Origin: Rhizobium sp. Root1220 | Lineage (GTDB): Bacteria; Pseudomonadota; Alphaproteobacteria; Rhizobiales; Rhizobiaceae | NCBI RefSeq assembly: GCF_001426265.1 | Contig: NZ_LMDG01000034.1 | Location: 358,888 to 422,887 of the forward strand | Reading direction: 5' to 3' | DNA length: 64,000 nucleotides | Shown: positions 26,802 through 35,969 of the stretch, in pieces | Position numbering within the stretch: position 1 is the stretch's first letter | Layout of the letters: the number at the start of each line of letters is the position of its first letter | Notes under the pieces: model-generated | What the model was told of the DNA's origin: nothing | Database searches by the model: none | Seen by the model: only the letters and a program-made list of their open reading frames with translations | Made by a program: the position numbers and the translations under genes

Positions 26802-27974
26802 ATGCGCACCAAGGTCGCCATCATCGGCTCGGGGCCATCGGGATTACTGCTCGGCCAGCTGCTGACGGAAGCTGGTATCGACAACCTCATTTTGGATCGC
26901 GTCGGCAAGGAATACATCCTCGGCCGTGTTCGAGCCGGCGTGCTTGAAGAAGGCACGGTCGGGCTTCTCGGCAAAGCGAAGTCCGATAGCCGCTTGCTGT
27001 CCGACGGTTTGCCCCATGACGGTTTCTCGCTCGCCTTCGACGGTCGCGACCATCGCATCGATCTCTTTGGACTGGCTGGCGGCAAGCGCGTCATGGTGTA
27101 CGGCCAAACCGAGTTGACTCGGGACCTGATGGACCGACGCGAACTCGCCGGTGCAAAGACGATTTATGAAGCGGGCAACGTCACGCCCTGTGATTTCGAT
27201 CGGAGCACGCCCTACGTCACCTACCAGAAGGACCGCACGACGCACCGCATCGATTGCGACTTCATCGCCGGCTGCGACGGCTTTCATGGCGCAAGCCGGA
27301 AAGCTGTTTCGGAGAGATCGATGCAAACCTTCGAGAAGGTGTACCCATTCGGCTGGCTCGGCATCCTTGCCGAAACGCCACCCGTTAGCCACGAGCTGAT
27401 CTATGCCAACCATCCGCTTGGCTTTGCGCTCTGTTCCATGCGCTCTGCCAGCCGCAGCCGCTACTACATCCAATGCCCGCTGGACGAAAAGGTGGCAGAC
27501 TGGAGCGACGACCGTTTCTGGGATGAGTTGCGCCGGCGGCTGCCTGACCATCACGCCGAGGCTGTGGTCACTGCCCCATCCTTCGAAAAGTCGATCGCCC
27601 CACTGCGTTCATTCGTCGCCGAACCAATGCGTTTTGGGCGACTGTTCCTCGCGGGCGATGCCGCCCATATCGTCCCTCCGACCGGGGCAAAGGGCCTGAA
27701 CCTCGCCGCCAGCGACGTCCACTATCTCTTTTCCGGGCTGATCGAATTTTATACCGACCGTTCCAGCGCGGGCATCGATGACTATTCCGCTCGTGCGCTG
27801 TCGCGCGTCTGGAAGGCCGTACGCTTTTCCTGGTGGATGACGACGATCATGCATCGCTTTCCCGATACAAGCGATTTTGACCAGAAGATTCAGGAGGCCG
27901 AGCTGGACTATCTCACCCATTCACGCGCGGCTTCCACCGCGCTTGCCGAAAACTATGTCGGCCTGCCGTATTGA
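26802..27974 (+). CDS. pobA: 4-hydroxybenzoate 3-monooxygenase
   Basis: FAD- and NADPH-dependent flavoprotein that hydroxylates 4-hydroxybenzoate to protocatechuate in the cytoplasm. The ATG at 26802 follows AGGGAGGG and gives 390 residues, close to the known length of PobA. Visible motifs are the FAD Rossmann fold IIGSGPSGLLLG at the N terminus, DG-fold GCDGFHGASR, and GDAAHIVPPTGAKGLNLAAS for FAD binding. Its product feeds the pca genes that follow. Confidence 0.95.
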   Translation: MRTKVAIIGSGPSGLLLGQLLTEAGIDNLILDRVGKEYILGRVRAGVLEEGTVGLLGKAKSDSRLLSDGLPHDGFSLAFDGRDHRIDLFGLAGGKRVMVYGQTELTRDLMDRRELAGAKTIYEAGNVTPCDFDRSTPYVTYQKDRTTHRIDCDFIAGCDGFHGASRKAVSERSMQTFEKVYPFGWLGILAETPPVSHELIYANHPLGFALCSMRSASRSRYYIQCPLDEKVADWSDDRFWDELRRRLPDHHAEAVVTAPSFEKSIAPLRSFVAEPMRFGRLFLAGDAAHIVPPTGAKGLNLAASDVHYLFSGLIEFYTDRSSAGIDDYSARALSRVWKAVRFSWWMTTIMHRFPDTSDFDQKIQEAELDYLTHSRAASTALAENYVGLPY

Positions 27975-28024
27975 GAAGCCGAGACGGCGTCTGCGCAGCA
28001 AAACCGGTGCAGCTCCGAGAGCAC

Positions 28025-28951
28025 CTAAGTTTTATAGGATACTTCGCCGGCCGCTTCGCGGATAGTCTGCACGAGGATGGATAGCGGTAACGATGGAATG
28101 GTGTCGTTGCGCATCGTCAGGCCGACAGGCCCCTTGGTCTCGCTGGTATCAATCGGCAGAATATCGAGGAACTTGTCCTCCACATCCTTGGCAACGACGC
28201 CTTTCGAGATGATCCAGACGGCATCGCTGGAGCGGACGAAAGCGCGTCCAAAACTGTCGGAAACGGTCTCGATCTGGTTCGGCAGGCTAGCAACGCCATT
28301 GGTGATCAGCAGCCTCTCGACGAAAGGTCGGATGATCGAGGCACGCGTCGGCATCAGCACCGTAAAGTCGGCGAGCGTTGCGAACAGTGACGTCTTTGTC
28401 TCGAGGAGTGGATGACCGGCGCGAACGACGAAGACGACCTGTTCCGAATAGAGATGCTCGAAGGAAAATCCCGTCATCTTCTCCGGACCCGCCAGACGTC
28501 CGACCACGAGATCCAGATCGCCGACACGCAGTTGCTCGAGAAGAACCGCATTCTCGCCGGTGACGATCTTGATGCGGCTCCAGGTATTCTCCTTCAGAAA
28601 GAGCTCCATCGCCCGGGGCATGATGCGGGTAGAGACAGTCGGGAGTGCCCCGATACGGATCGGCGGCGCATCGCCGACCCGCTCCTGCGTCACCGAATCG
28701 AGACCTTGTCTCAAGGCCGTCAGTGCCGCGCCCGCATGTTTCAGGAAGACTTCGCCGTAGCGGGTAATCTTGATGCCACGGCCATCGCGCTCGAAGACCT
28801 GCACGCCCAGCACCTCCTCGAGCTCGCGGATGGTTTTGGTCACAGCAGGCTGACTGACATGCAGCAGCTCGGCCGCTTTCATCACGCTTTTCTGGCGCGC
28901 AACCTCGACAAAGGTTTGCAGATGGCGGAACTTGATGCGGTTGTCGATCAT
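28025..28951 (-). CDS. pcaQ: LysR-family regulator PcaQ
   Basis: A 308-residue LysR-type protein. The winged helix-turn-helix is at residues 8-60 (FRHLQTFVEVARQKSVMKAA, LLHVSQPAVTKTIRELEEVL). It is divergent from pcaD with 93 bases between. In Sinorhizobium meliloti and Agrobacterium, PcaQ activates pcaDCHGB with beta-carboxy-muconate-type inducers and also the pcaMNVWX transport operon. A matching operator lies in the shared promoter region. Confidence 0.93.
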   Translation of the reverse strand: MIDNRIKFRHLQTFVEVARQKSVMKAAELLHVSQPAVTKTIRELEEVLGVQVFERDGRGIKITRYGEVFLKHAGAALTALRQGLDSVTQERVGDAPPIRIGALPTVSTRIMPRAMELFLKENTWSRIKIVTGENAVLLEQLRVGDLDLVVGRLAGPEKMTGFSFEHLYSEQVVFVVRAGHPLLETKTSLFATLADFTVLMPTRASIIRPFVERLLITNGVASLPNQIETVSDSFGRAFVRSSDAVWIISKGVVAKDVEDKFLDILPIDTSETKGPVGLTMRNDTIPSLPLSILVQTIREAAGEVSYKT

Positions 28952-28958
28952 CGTTCAC

Positions 28959-28974
28959 ATAACTCTGGAGTTAT
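28959..28974. promoter_or_regulatory. PcaQ-box-like inverted repeat
   Basis: ATAACTC-TG-GAGTTAT, a perfect palindrome of 7-bp arms, 8 bases upstream of pcaQ and about 70 bases upstream of pcaD. It agrees closely with the published PcaQ operator pattern ATAAC-C-N4-G-GTTA. Confidence 0.75.
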
Positions 28975-29044
28975 CGGAAAGCCACGAAATATCATTTTAC
29001 CTAACCAGATTAAACATTCAAATTCCCGTTCGGAGGAGTTTCCA

Positions 29045-29854
29045 GTGCAATTTGCCCGCGTCAACGACATTGCCATCCACTATCAGGTCATCGGCGGTCC
29101 CGCCGACAAGCCGGTGCTGGTGTTTGCCAATTCGCTCGGTACGGATTTCCGCATCTGGCGCGACGTGATCGTCCGGCTGGCGGGTGATTTTGCTATCCTT
29201 CTTTATGACAAGCGCGGCCACGGACTCTCGGATATCGGGCAAACGCCCCATTCGATCGAGGAACACGCCTCCGACCTTATCGGCCTGTTGGAGGCGCTGG
29301 AGGTCAAGCAAGCGATCATCTGTGGCCTCTCTGTCGGCGGACTGATCGCCCAGTCGCTTTACCAGCAGCGTCCTGATCTGGTGCGCGCGCTGATCCTTTG
29401 CGATACGGCCCACAAGATCGGGACGCCCGAAATGTGGAACAGCCGTATTGCCGCCGTCGAGAAGGATGGCATCGCAAGCCTTGTCAACGGCATCATGGAG
29501 CGGTGGTTCACACCTGCATTCCGCCGCCCGGAAAACACGGCGTACGCCGGCTATTGCAATATGCTCGCGCGGCAGCCCGCCATTGGCTACGCTGCCACCT
29601 GCAATGCTATCCGCGATGCCGATTTCACGGAAGCTGCCCGGAAGATCGCCGTGCCCACGATCTGCATCGTCGGCGATCAGGACGGCTCGACGCCGCCGGA
29701 TCTCGTAAAATCGCTGGCGCAGCTTATCCCCAACGCCCGCTTCGAGATAATTCGCGACGCCGGCCACCTGCCCTGCGTCGAACAGCCGGAGGCATTGACC
29801 GCCGTCATCCGAGCCTTCATCGATTTCGCCCTGCACGGAGAAAAGAGCCCATGA
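29045..29854 (+). CDS. pcaD: 3-oxoadipate enol-lactonase
   Basis: Alpha/beta hydrolase that opens beta-ketoadipate enol-lactone to beta-ketoadipate. The start is a GTG at 29045 (reading MQFARVNDIAIHY) behind GGAGGAG, giving 269 residues, the usual PcaD size; the frame is open far upstream over pcaQ, but that part is antisense. The nucleophile elbow is CGLSVGGLIA and the catalytic histidine is in DAGHLPCVEQP. First gene of the pca operon; it overlaps pcaC by four bases. Confidence 0.93.
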   Translation: MQFARVNDIAIHYQVIGGPADKPVLVFANSLGTDFRIWRDVIVRLAGDFAILLYDKRGHGLSDIGQTPHSIEEHASDLIGLLEALEVKQAIICGLSVGGLIAQSLYQQRPDLVRALILCDTAHKIGTPEMWNSRIAAVEKDGIASLVNGIMERWFTPAFRRPENTAYAGYCNMLARQPAIGYAATCNAIRDADFTEAARKIAVPTICIVGDQDGSTPPDLVKSLAQLIPNARFEIIRDAGHLPCVEQPEALTAVIRAFIDFALHGEKSP

Positions 29855-30255
29855 ACGAGACTTCGCCTCCCTCCGAGCGCTACAAGCAGGGCATGTCGAC
29901 CCGGCGAGCCGTTCTGGGCGACACCCATGTCGACCGCGCCGAAGCAGCATCCACCGCCTTCGACAAACCGTTTCAGGACCTGATTACCGAGGCCGCCTGG
30001 GGTCATGTCTGGTCGCGCCCCACCTTCACCAGGCGCGAGCGCTCGATCGTGACGATCGCGCTTCTGGCCGCCTTGGGACAGGATGACGAGGTGGCGATGC
30101 ATGTGCGGGCAACCGTCAATACCGGCGCCAGCCGCGACGACGTCTGCGAGGCGCTTTTGCATGTGGCGATTTATGCCGGCGTTCCCGCAGCAAATCACGC
30201 CATCAAGATCGCCAAGCAGGTTTTCGAGCAGATGGACGCCGAAAAAGCGGCGTAA
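29851..30255 (+). CDS. pcaC: 4-carboxymuconolactone decarboxylase
   Basis: A 134-residue protein that decarboxylates gamma-carboxymuconolactone to beta-ketoadipate enol-lactone. TFTRRERSIVTIALLAALGQ and HVRATVNTGASRDDVCEALL with the downstream HVAIYAGVPAAN are typical of the CMD family, including the conserved E and H residues. The ATG overlaps the pcaD stop (ATGA) and has GGAG upstream. Confidence 0.93.
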   Translation: MNETSPPSERYKQGMSTRRAVLGDTHVDRAEAASTAFDKPFQDLITEAAWGHVWSRPTFTRRERSIVTIALLAALGQDDEVAMHVRATVNTGASRDDVCEALLHVAIYAGVPAANHAIKIAKQVFEQMDAEKAA

Positions 30256-30264
30256 GAGGAGCAC

Positions 30265-31014
30265 ATGTCCGATATCCCCAACCGCAGGCCGGAAACCGGC
30301 GCCTTCTTTGGTCGCGATCGCAGCTGGCATCCACCAGCGCTGACCCCTGGCTACAAGACCTCGATCCTGCGCTCGCCGCAGCGCGCGCTGCTTTCGCTCG
30401 ACGGCACCATCTCGGAAACGACCGGCCCGGTCTTCGGCCATTCGATAATCGGCGAGATGGACAATGATCTGATCCACAATTTCGCCAAGGCCGGAGAGAG
30501 CGCGATCGGCGAGCGCATCATCGTCCATGGCCGCGTGCTCGATGAGCGCGGCCGCCCGCAGGCAGGCGTGCTCGTCGAATTCTGGCAGGCCAATGCCGGT
30601 GGCCGCTACCGTCACAAGAAGGAAAGCTATCTCGCGGCCATCGATCCGAATTTCGGCGGCTGCGGCCGTGCGATCACCGACGGCGAGGGCTGCTACGCTT
30701 TCCGCACGGTCCGGCCCGGTGCCTACCCTTGGCCGAACGGCGTTAACGACTGGCGCCCGGCCCACATCCACTTCTCGATCTTCGGTCACGGCTTTGCCCA
30801 GCGACTGATTACCCAGATGTATTTCGAAGGCGATCCGATGATCTGGAAATGTCCCATTGTCGGTTCGATTGCCGACAAGGCAGCCGTCGAACAGTTGATC
30901 GCGCCACCCGACTGGGGCAATACGATCCCCATGGATGCACGGGCCTACAAGTTCGATATCGTGCTGCGTGGCCGCCGTTCGACCATGTTCGAGAACAAGC
31001 TGGAGGGCAACTGA
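30265..31014 (+). CDS. pcaH: protocatechuate 3,4-dioxygenase beta subunit
   Basis: Catalytic subunit of the intradiol ring-cleaving dioxygenase, 249 residues. VLVEFWQANAGGRYRHKKES contributes one iron-binding tyrosine, and DWRPAHIHFSIFG holds the iron-ligand histidines. It is translated from ATG behind GAGGAG, and its stop overlaps the start of pcaG by one base. The enzyme works as an alpha-beta pair in the cytoplasm. Confidence 0.95.
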   Translation: MSDIPNRRPETGAFFGRDRSWHPPALTPGYKTSILRSPQRALLSLDGTISETTGPVFGHSIIGEMDNDLIHNFAKAGESAIGERIIVHGRVLDERGRPQAGVLVEFWQANAGGRYRHKKESYLAAIDPNFGGCGRAITDGEGCYAFRTVRPGAYPWPNGVNDWRPAHIHFSIFGHGFAQRLITQMYFEGDPMIWKCPIVGSIADKAAVEQLIAPPDWGNTIPMDARAYKFDIVLRGRRSTMFENKLEGN

Positions 31015-31628
31015 TGGTGCAGGAGCTTCGCTACCTCAAGGAAACACCCTCCCAGACGGCAGGACCTTATGTCCACATCGGGATGACCCCGAACTTCTGT
31101 GATATCGGCGGCGTCTACGAAGCCGATCTCGGCAACGCGATGGTCAACGACAGGACGCTCGGCCAACGCATCACTGTCACCGGCCGCATCTTCGATGGCG
31201 CTGGCGCCTTGGTGCGTGACGCCGTGATCGAGATATGGCAGGCCGACAGCGCCGGCTACTACAACAGCCCTTCGGAAATGCGCGGCGCGGCGGATCCGAA
31301 CTTTACAGGGTGGGGCCGTTGCCCGACCCGTGCCGAGGACGGCGTCTACAGTTTCGAGACCGTCAAGCCTGGCAACGTCCCGTTCAAGGACGGCCGCCCC
31401 ATGGCGCCGCACATTTCGTTCTGGATCGTTGCGCGTGGCATCAATATCGGCCTGCAGACGCGGATGTATTTCCCTGAGGAAACCGAAGCGAACAATGCCG
31501 ACCCCCTGCTTGCCCGCATCGAGCACCGCGAGCGCGTCGCCACTCTGATCGCGGCGAAGGAAGGCCCCGTGTACAGCTTCGACATCTATTTGCAGGGGCC
31601 GAAAGAAACCGTGTTTCTGGACATTTGA
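31014..31628 (+). CDS. pcaG: protocatechuate 3,4-dioxygenase alpha subunit
   Basis: A 204-residue partner of PcaH beginning MVQELRYLKETPSQTAGPYV. The intradiol fold is seen in RDAVIEIWQADSAGYYN and DGRPMAPHISFWIVARGINI. The alpha subunit shapes the active site but does not bind the iron itself. Start and the preceding stop share the sequence TGATG, so translation is coupled. Confidence 0.93.
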   Translation: MVQELRYLKETPSQTAGPYVHIGMTPNFCDIGGVYEADLGNAMVNDRTLGQRITVTGRIFDGAGALVRDAVIEIWQADSAGYYNSPSEMRGAADPNFTGWGRCPTRAEDGVYSFETVKPGNVPFKDGRPMAPHISFWIVARGINIGLQTRMYFPEETEANNADPLLARIEHRERVATLIAAKEGPVYSFDIYLQGPKETVFLDI

Positions 31629-31630
31629 GG

Positions 31631-32680
31631 ATGGGTATCTCGCCCTTCGACCACCCCTATCTCTCCGGTCTTCTCGGCGATGCCGAAATCGAGCGCTATG
31701 TCTCGGCGGAAGCCGACCTGCGCGCCATGCTCACCTTTGAAGCATCGCTTGCAAAAGCAGAAGCGCGGCATGCGGTTATCCCGGCCGACGCCGCCAATCG
31801 CATCGTGGCCGCTTGTGCTGGATTTGCGCCTGATCTGAATGCACTGAAGGCGGCCACGGCAAAAGACGGTGTCGTCGTACCGGAGCTTGTGAGGCAGTTG
31901 CGTGGCGCCATCGGGGGCGACGCCGCTCAGCACCTTCATTTCGCCGCGACCAGTCAGGATGTGATCGATACCAGCCTGATGCTTCGGCTGAAATCGGTGC
32001 TCTTCATCTTCGCAAACAGGCTCTCGGGCATTGCCGGTATCTTCGACGATTTGGACCGCAGCTTCGGCGCAAGAATGCTGATGGGGCATACCCGCATGCA
32101 GGCGGCCGTTCCGATACTGGTTTCCGATCGCTTGCACGCCTGGCGCGCGCCACTGGAAATCTATCGCGACAGGCTGACCGAACAGACCTTTCCGCTGCAG
32201 TTCGGGGGTGCTGCCGGAACTCTCGATAAACTCGGAAACAAGGCGGCGGCGGTGCGCTCCTCGCTCGCACAGGACCTCGGACTGACCGACGAGCCGCAGT
32301 GGCAGAGCCAGCGCGGCCGTATCGCCGACCTTGCCGACCTGCTGTCGCTGATATCAGGCAGTCTCGGAAAATTCGGACAGGACGTCGCTCTCCTGGCCCA
32401 GGCAGGAACCGAAATCGCCCTTTCAGGCGGCGGCGGCTCGTCGGCGATGGCGCATAAGCAGAACCCGGTTGCGGCTGAGACACTTGTCGCACTTGCCCGC
32501 TTCAATGCCACGCAGCTCTCCGCCATCCACCAGTCGCTCGTACACGAGCAGGAGCGCTCCGGCGCGGCATGGACGCTGGAATGGCTTGTATTGCCGCCGA
32601 TGGTGATGGCAGCGGCGGCCGCGCTGCGCCTTGCTCGGGACCTTACTGAAAATATCCAGAGTCTTGGCAGAGAAACATAA
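31631..32680 (+). CDS. pcaB: 3-carboxy-cis,cis-muconate cycloisomerase
   Basis: Fumarase/aspartase-superfamily enzyme converting beta-carboxy-cis,cis-muconate to gamma-carboxymuconolactone. The ATG at 31631 begins two bases after the pcaG stop and gives 349 residues. The superfamily signature is GGGGSSAMAHKQNPVAAETL near residue 280, and HFAATSQDVIDTSLMLR is the conserved substrate-binding stretch. It is a little shorter than many PcaB proteins (350-450 residues). Last gene of pcaDCHGB. Confidence 0.92.
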   Translation: MGISPFDHPYLSGLLGDAEIERYVSAEADLRAMLTFEASLAKAEARHAVIPADAANRIVAACAGFAPDLNALKAATAKDGVVVPELVRQLRGAIGGDAAQHLHFAATSQDVIDTSLMLRLKSVLFIFANRLSGIAGIFDDLDRSFGARMLMGHTRMQAAVPILVSDRLHAWRAPLEIYRDRLTEQTFPLQFGGAAGTLDKLGNKAAAVRSSLAQDLGLTDEPQWQSQRGRIADLADLLSLISGSLGKFGQDVALLAQAGTEIALSGGGGSSAMAHKQNPVAAETLVALARFNATQLSAIHQSLVHEQERSGAAWTLEWLVLPPMVMAAAAALRLARDLTENIQSLGRET

Positions 32681-32682
32681 CC
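32677..32682 (+). promoter_or_regulatory. possible PcaQ half-site upstream of pcaM
   Basis: ATAACC at the very end of pcaB, 127 bases upstream of pcaM. It equals the left half of the PcaQ consensus, but no matching right half is visible at the proper distance. Weak evidence. Confidence 0.2.
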
Positions 32683-32808
32683 GAAAAATGATGAATCACG
32701 GCATTTATTTCATTTTACATTACCGTTTTGCATGACAAACTGCTGCGAAAACGTTTAGCTGCGCGCTAGAACGGCGCTGGAGTACGCCGACAAAGGGAGA
32801 GAGAAAGA

Positions 32809-33981
32809 ATGAAGACGCTGCTTTTGGCCGCCGCTGCGGCAATCATCATGGGCACCGGTGCCTATGCCGACACAATCAAGGTCGGCGTCGTCGGGCCGTT
32901 TTCCGGCCCGTTCGCGCTGCAAGGCAAGAATTTCAAGGCCGGTATCGACGCCTACATGGCGACCAACGGCGACAAGATCGGCGATAGCACCGTCGAGATC
33001 ATCTATCGGGATCTTCCGGCGGCAGATCCGGCGCAGTCCAAGGCACTGGCCCAGGAACTGGTCGTCAAGGAAAAGGTCCAATACCTCGCCGGCTTCTACT
33101 TTACCCCGGACGCCATGGCCGTCACGCCAATCCTGAAGCAGGCCAATACGCCACTGGTCATCATGAACGCCGCCACCTCGGCGATCGTCACCAAGAGCCC
33201 GCTGGTTGTCCGCACATCGTTCACCACATGGCAGACATCGACGCCGATGGCGCAAGTGGCGTTCGACAAGGGCGTCAAGAAGGTCATTTCGGTTGTTAGC
33301 GACTATGGCCCGGGCGTCGACGCCGAAAACGCCTTCAAAGCCGGCTTCGAAAAAGCCGGTGGCGAGGTTGTCGAGGCGATCCGCATGCCGCTTGCGACCA
33401 ATGACTTCAGCCCGATCATGCAGCGTATCAAGGACTCCGGCGCGCAAGGCGTCTTCGCCTTCCTGCCGTCCGGCCCGACGACGCTCGGCTTCGTCAAGGC
33501 CTATAACGAAAATGGCCTGAAAGCAGGCGGTATTCAACTCTTCGCGCCCGGCGACCTGACGCAGGAATCCGACCTGCCGGCGCTCGGCGATGCCGCGCTT
33601 GGCATGCTGACGACCTTCCACTACGCCATCTCACATGACTCTCCTGAGAACAAGGCTTTCGTCGAAGCCGCCGGCAAGGCGATCGGCAACCCTGCCGAAC
33701 TTACCTTCCCGGCTGTTGGCGCCTATGATGGCATGCATGTGATCTACAAGATGATCGAGGCAACCGGCGGCAAGCAGGACGCAGAGAAGGCCGTCGAGGC
33801 CGTCAAGGGTCTTTCGTGGACAAGCCCGCGCGGCCCGGTTTCCATCGATCCGGAAAGCCGCCACATCACGCAGAACATCTATCTGCGCGAAGTCGCCAAG
33901 GATGCGGACGGCAAGTTCATCAACAACGAGATCCAGACTTTCGAGAAGCAGGGCGATCCGGGCCTTGCGGCGGTGAAGTAA
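32809..33981 (+). CDS. pcaM: protocatechuate ABC transporter substrate-binding protein
   Basis: A 390-residue periplasmic binding protein of the branched-chain amino-acid/aromatic type (Peripla_BP_6). A signal peptide MKTLLLAAAAAIIMGTGAYA precedes mature sequence starting near DTIKVGVVGPFSGPFALQGK. It has a strong ribosome-binding site (AAAGGGAGAGAG). The pcaM name rests on order and on the known PcaQ-regulated pcaMNVWX uptake system of S. meliloti; protocatechuate is the likely ligand. Confidence 0.88.
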   Translation: MKTLLLAAAAAIIMGTGAYADTIKVGVVGPFSGPFALQGKNFKAGIDAYMATNGDKIGDSTVEIIYRDLPAADPAQSKALAQELVVKEKVQYLAGFYFTPDAMAVTPILKQANTPLVIMNAATSAIVTKSPLVVRTSFTTWQTSTPMAQVAFDKGVKKVISVVSDYGPGVDAENAFKAGFEKAGGEVVEAIRMPLATNDFSPIMQRIKDSGAQGVFAFLPSGPTTLGFVKAYNENGLKAGGIQLFAPGDLTQESDLPALGDAALGMLTTFHYAISHDSPENKAFVEAAGKAIGNPAELTFPAVGAYDGMHVIYKMIEATGGKQDAEKAVEAVKGLSWTSPRGPVSIDPESRHITQNIYLREVAKDADGKFINNEIQTFEKQGDPGLAAVK

Positions 33982-34005
33982 GGTCCTATCCTCCCTCCGA
34001 TAACC

Positions 34006-34073
34006 GTGGCGGACCTTCAGATATCCGGGACACAAAGTGGTTTCGGACGGTGCACGGCCTTAAGGCCCGCCAC
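34006..34073. repeat. long-range stem between pcaM and pcaN
   Basis: GTGGCGG at 34006-34012 pairs with CCGCCAC at 34067-34073, and the loop holds the palindrome GGCCTTAAGGCC. Such structures between a binding-protein gene and its permease often stabilise the upstream mRNA and lower permease expression. The function here is inferred only. Confidence 0.3.
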
Positions 34074-34093
34074 TAGAGCATTGGGATAACCTC

Positions 34094-34957
34094 ATGCAGA
34101 CTGTCTTCAGTATCGCGGTCGACGCGCTGGCCTACGGCATGGTGCTCTTCGTCATCTCGATCGGCCTTTCCGTGACGATGGGGTTGATGCGCGTCGTCAA
34201 CCTCGCCCACGGCGCCTTTGCGATGATCGGCGGCTATATCGCCTCCTACGCGGTGCGCGATCTCGGGCTCGGTTACGGCTTCGGCGTCATCGCCGCCGTC
34301 GTCGGCACAATCATCATCGCGATCCCCGTCGAACGCTTTCTCTACCGCCGCATTTACGGTGCACCGGAGCTGACGCAGGTATTGATGACCATCGGCATCA
34401 CCTTCTGCATCATCGGCATTGCCAACTACGTCATGGGTCCGACGTTGAAGACCATTCCACTGCCTCCGGGCCTGCAAGGCTCCACCGATCTGGGGTTCCG
34501 CACCATCCCGGTTCACCGCCTGTTTGCGATCGCCTGCGGCCTCGCAGTTGCAATGGCACTCTGGTTCACGATCGAGAGAACGAGTTTCGGCGTCAAGCTG
34601 CGCGCATCCGTCGACAACGCCGCGATGGCTGCTGCCCTCGGCGTCCGCACCGAGATCATCTATGCGCTGAGCTTTGCGGTCGCCGTCGGGCTTGCTGCTT
34701 TCGGTGGAGTCGTCGGTGCCGAACTGCTGCCGGTCGAGCCTTATTATGCGCTGCGCTACATGGTGACCTTCCTCGTCGTCGTTTCGGTCGGCGGTGCCGG
34801 CTCCATTCCGGGCGCCCTGATCGCCTGCCTGGTGCTCGGCGGCATCGATACGACCGGGCGCTATCTTATGCCCGAGTTCGGAGAATTCTTCTTCTACCTC
34901 GCGGTTATTGCGATCATCTGCGTCTTCCCGCGCGGCTTTGCCGGAAGGACGAAATAG
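34094..34957 (+). CDS. pcaN: ABC transporter permease, LivH type
   Basis: A 287-residue inner-membrane permease. It has about eight spans and the LivH-like motifs GLSVTMGLMRVVNLAHGAFA near residue 30 and LRASVDNAAMAAALGVRTEI, the coupling region for the ATPase. The upstream gap from pcaM is 112 bases and holds a stem structure. Named by position in the pcaMNVWX set. Confidence 0.88.
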   Translation: MQTVFSIAVDALAYGMVLFVISIGLSVTMGLMRVVNLAHGAFAMIGGYIASYAVRDLGLGYGFGVIAAVVGTIIIAIPVERFLYRRIYGAPELTQVLMTIGITFCIIGIANYVMGPTLKTIPLPPGLQGSTDLGFRTIPVHRLFAIACGLAVAMALWFTIERTSFGVKLRASVDNAAMAAALGVRTEIIYALSFAVAVGLAAFGGVVGAELLPVEPYYALRYMVTFLVVVSVGGAGSIPGALIACLVLGGIDTTGRYLMPEFGEFFFYLAVIAIICVFPRGFAGRTK

Positions 34958-34958
34958 G

Positions 34959-35969
34959 ATGACACTCACCATGAACACAGAAACGACTGGCGCCGCCTCG
35001 GCCCGCCGCCATCGTGCTTTCGGCCGCGACCTGGCTGGTGTGATCGCCATCATCGTATTTACAGGCATCGGCTATCTGCTTTTCCCGGACAATCTGGCCC
35101 TGCTGACGCGTATCGTCGGCATCGCGCTGCTCGTGCTCTCGCTCGATCTGGTGACCGGTTATTGCGGCGTAGCAACACTCGGGCACGCCGCGCTGTTCGG
35201 CTCCGGCGCTTATGCGGCCGGCATTGTCTCGGCACATTACGGCATTACTGATCCGCTCTTGATGACACTGGCGGGCATTGCAGGCGGCGCGATCTCGGGC
35301 CTCGTGTGCGGCGTCGTCATCCTGCGCGCCCATGGGTTGCCGCAGTTGGTCCTGTCGATCGCGCTGATCAACCTGTTTCACGAATTCGCCAATAAGGCCT
35401 CCTCCTGGACTGGCGGTAGCGACGGCCTCTCCGGTATCTCTGCGAATCCGATCTTCGGCTATTTCGAATTCGACCTCTACGGCCAGACGGCCTACGTTTT
35501 CGGTGTCGTGCTGCTTCTGATCGTCTTTGTTCTTCTTCGCCTGCTGGTGCGCTCCCCCTTCGGCATGCTCTGCCGCGGCATCAAGGAAGACCCGGTGCGT
35601 ATCAGCGCCATGGGTGCTTCGCCGAAGGCGGTGATGATGAAGATGTATGTCATCTCAGGCGCCGTCGCAGGTGTCGGCGGCGCGCTGAACGCGATTTCCA
35701 CGCAGGTCGTCGGCCTCGACAGCCTGTCCTTCACGCTCTCGGCCGAAAGTCTTGTCATGCTGGTTCTGGGCGGCACGGGCTCACTCTTCGGCGCGCTCTC
35801 CGGTACGGTGATTTTCATGCTGTTCGAAGACTATGTCTCGGCCGCCAATCCCTTTCATTGGCTGACGATGGTCGGCGCGCTTCTGATCGCCGTCGTTCTC
35901 TTCGCGCCGAAGGGCATCTACGGAACGGCCGCAAGTCTGCTATCGCGCTGCAAGGAGGCTTCGCAATGA
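34959..35969 (+). CDS. pcaV: ABC transporter permease, LivM type
   Basis: A 336-residue permease with a short cytosolic N terminus, then about nine spans. GYCGVATLGHAALFGSGAYA and RGIKEDPVRISAMGASPKAV are the LivM signatures. I place the start at 34959 behind GGAAGGA; a second in-frame ATG is at 34971. The stop overlaps the next ATPase gene (ATGA). Confidence 0.87.
   Translation: MTLTMNTETTGAASARRHRAFGRDLAGVIAIIVFTGIGYLLFPDNLALLTRIVGIALLVLSLDLVTGYCGVATLGHAALFGSGAYAAGIVSAHYGITDPLLMTLAGIAGGAISGLVCGVVILRAHGLPQLVLSIALINLFHEFANKASSWTGGSDGLSGISANPIFGYFEFDLYGQTAYVFGVVLLLIVFVLLRLLVRSPFGMLCRGIKEDPVRISAMGASPKAVMMKMYVISGAVAGVGGALNAISTQVVGLDSLSFTLSAESLVMLVLGGTGSLFGALSGTVIFMLFEDYVSAANPFHWLTMVGALLIAVVLFAPKGIYGTAASLLSRCKEASQ

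Noticed and set aside
34073..35068. 331-codon minus-strand frame
   Set aside because: Antisense to the pcaN and pcaV permeases; composition is dominated by Asp, Arg and His as expected for antisense of membrane proteins.
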